NCBI GenBank assembly: GCA_015767355.1
Contig: JADWMH010000119.1
Span: forward strand, 1-6,506
Direction of reading: 5' to 3'
Source: Gammaproteobacteria bacterium
Lineage (GTDB): Bacteria; Pseudomonadota; Gammaproteobacteria; Chromatiales; Chromatiaceae
Length of the DNA stretch: 6,506 bases
Shown: positions 5,604 to 6,506 of the stretch, in pieces
Position numbering within the stretch: position 1 is the stretch's first letter
Layout of the letters: each line of letters begins with the position of its first letter
Position numbers and translations under genes: made by a program
Notes under the pieces: model-generated
Told to the model about the DNA's origin: nothing
The model's input: the letters and a program-made list of their open reading frames with translations, nothing else
The model's database searches: none

Positions 5604-5632
5604 CCAGGCTCCGCGCATTGCGCCGCCTGGAA
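5602..5632. repeat. Short hairpin attached to repeat copy B
   Basis: TTCCAGGC (5602-5609) and GCCTGGAA (5625-5632) form a perfect 8-bp stem with a 15-nt loop. The loop and stem edge contain GCATTGCGCCG (5615-5625), a further copy of the core of repeats A and B. It lies 12 nt upstream of the -10 element of the plus-strand gene and could act as a boundary; no T-run follows it. Confidence 0.6.
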
Positions 5633-5644
5633 AGCAGACCCGTC

Positions 5645-5688
5645 TATAATGTGGCATGATGTCCCGGCATCGGTAATATTTCACAAGG
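5645..5688 (+). promoter_or_regulatory. -10 element and ribosome binding site for the metallopeptidase gene
   Basis: A perfect TATAAT (5645-5650) lies 47 nt before the ATG. No acceptable -35 hexamer is found 16-18 nt upstream, where the sequence is the GC-rich right arm of the hairpin, and there is no extended TGn motif. The ribosome binding site AAGG (5685-5688, in AAGGTAG) is 9 nt from the ATG at 5698 and supports that start. If the -10 is real, the repeat cluster has replaced or supplies the -35 region. Confidence 0.4.
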
Positions 5689-5697
5689 TAGAAATCA

Positions 5698-6506
5698 ATG
5701 AAATGGCGAAATAGAAAGCAAAGCACGAATGTCGATGACAGAAGAAGCCGAAGTGGCGGCGGTGGAGGTGGCGGCAGAGGGATGCCATCCATTGGGACTC
5801 TTCTGCTTTTGTGGCCGATGATCAAACCACTGCTGCGCTCCAAGCTTGGCCTGGCAATCATTGGCATTGGTGCAGTTGCTTATTTCGGCAACTTTTTCAG
5901 CCTCTCCTCAATGATGGGCGGCGGCAGTTCCAAAGTGGTCAATGAAGAGCTGGACAATGAACAGGCTGCGTTTATCAAAACGGTGCATGCCGATACTGAA
6001 TCTGTATGGTCAAAAATCTACGCCCAGGCGGGAGGACGCTACCCTTCTCCGGAGCTGGTGCTGTATCGCGGTTCGACGAACAGCGGCTGCGGGCACGCCA
6101 GCTCCCGCATGGGGCCGTTTTACTGCCCTGTCGATCAAAAAGTATATGTTGATCTGGGCTTCTTCGATGACCTCAAAAACCAGCATGGCGCAGGAGGAGA
6201 CTTTGCCCAGGCCTATGTGCTGGCGCATGAAATCGGTCATCACATTCAAAACCTGGAGGGAGTGCTGAATGAGGTGCAAAAAGCTCAACAGCAGGCGTGG
6301 GGAAAGGCGAAAAAAAACAAGTTGCAGGTGGGCGTAGAACTTCAGGCCGATTGCTACGCGGGAATATGGGCTTATCACGCGCAAAAGCAGTTTAATATTC
6401 TGGAAGAGGGCGACCTTGAAGAGGCTCTGGTCGCCGCCGCTTCCATCGGCGATGACAGACTGCAGAAACAGGCCCAGGGTTTTGCCATACCCCATACCTT
6501 TACGCA
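5698..6506 (+). CDS. ypfJ: YpfJ-like neutral zinc metallopeptidase, 3' end outside window
   Basis: 269 codons are visible with no stop; E. coli YpfJ is about 287 residues (from memory), so probably only some 20-30 residues are missing. The N-terminus MKWRNRKQSTNVDDRR followed by seven glycines (20-26) matches the family pattern. Hydrophobic stretches at about 32-46 and 50-69 (LGLAIIGIGAVAYFG) anchor the protein in the membrane. The catalytic domain contains GCGHASSRMGPFYCP (130-144), the zinc motif HEIGHH (177-182: ligands His177 and His181, catalytic Glu178) and ELQADCYAG (214-222), which should supply the third ligand (Glu214 or Asp218). GDLEEAL and IGDDRLQKQAQG near the end are also conserved. 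The substrate is unknown for this family (Pfam Zn_peptidase). It is transcribed away from the toxin-antitoxin operon and has no evident link to it. Confidence 0.93.
   Translation, partial: MKWRNRKQSTNVDDRRSRSGGGGGGGRGMPSIGTLLLLWPMIKPLLRSKLGLAIIGIGAVAYFGNFFSLSSMMGGGSSKVVNEELDNEQAAFIKTVHADTESVWSKIYAQAGGRYPSPELVLYRGSTNSGCGHASSRMGPFYCPVDQKVYVDLGFFDDLKNQHGAGGDFAQAYVLAHEIGHHIQNLEGVLNEVQKAQQQAWGKAKKNKLQVGVELQADCYAGIWAYHAQKQFNILEEGDLEEALVAAASIGDDRLQKQAQGFAIPHTFT

Noticed and set aside
5425..5632. CRISPR array
   Set aside because: Only two or three imperfect repeats at irregular spacing, with palindromes between them instead of unique spacers, and no cas genes.
5559..5867. 102-codon minus-strand reading frame with a polyproline run
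   Set aside because: It is antisense to the metallopeptidase gene; the polyproline is the complement of the polyglycine codons, and the rest is repeat sequence.
6010..6495. 161-codon minus-strand reading frame
   Set aside because: Fully antisense to the YpfJ-like gene, whose HEIGHH motif and family-wide similarity make the plus-strand frame the real one.

Overview
The window holds a chromosomal sigma-E (AlgU) envelope-stress operon on the minus strand. Next to it are a small toxin-antitoxin operon and the 5' part of a zinc metallopeptidase gene on the plus strand, with several palindromic and modular repeats between them. The order rpoE-rseA-rseB-rseC-mucD (algU-mucA-mucB-mucC-mucD) is characteristic of Gammaproteobacteria, and a YpfJ-type metallopeptidase fits that. 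The mid-range GC and the dispersed repeats (motifs GTCATTGCGAG... and TGAGGAACGAAGCGCATCA) suggest an environmental, perhaps sulfur-oxidising type, gammaproteobacterium. That last point is only an impression; genus cannot be read from this sequence.

Layout. Positions 1-58: a 19-bp perfect hairpin repeat just after mucD. 81-1523 (-): MucD/DegP-family periplasmic serine protease. 1524-1769: a 246-bp gap with a 78-bp palindromic repeat and a possible mucD promoter. 1770-2231 (-): RseC. 2228-3148 (-): RseB. 3165-about 3701 (-): RseA anti-sigma factor. 3815-4411 (-): RpoE. 4412-4703: leader of the rpoE operon, containing a degenerate repeat copy. 4704-4949 and 4942-5370 (-): ribbon-helix-helix antitoxin and PIN-domain toxin, overlapping by 8 nt, toxin first, behind a dyad-rich promoter. 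5371-5697: operator/promoter of that operon, then a compact cluster of repeats, then the promoter and ribosome binding site of the plus-strand gene. 5698-6506 (+): YpfJ-like neutral zinc metallopeptidase, cut by the window end.

How the genes work together. RseA is a single-pass inner-membrane protein whose cytoplasmic N-terminus sequesters RpoE. RseB binds its periplasmic side and shields it from proteolysis. RseC is a membrane modulator. MucD removes misfolded envelope proteins and so lowers the inducing signal. rseC and rseB overlap by 4 nt and rseB follows rseA by 16 nt, so rseA-rseB-rseC look translationally linked. mucD is set apart by a strong hairpin and may be partly uncoupled.

The core operon is conventional. 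The less ordinary material is the toxin-antitoxin operon beside the rpoE promoter region: its nested operator-like dyad spans the spacer of a TTGACA promoter, and copies of one repeat family lie on both sides of it. The same repeat family is joined to two different hairpins at 5425-5632.
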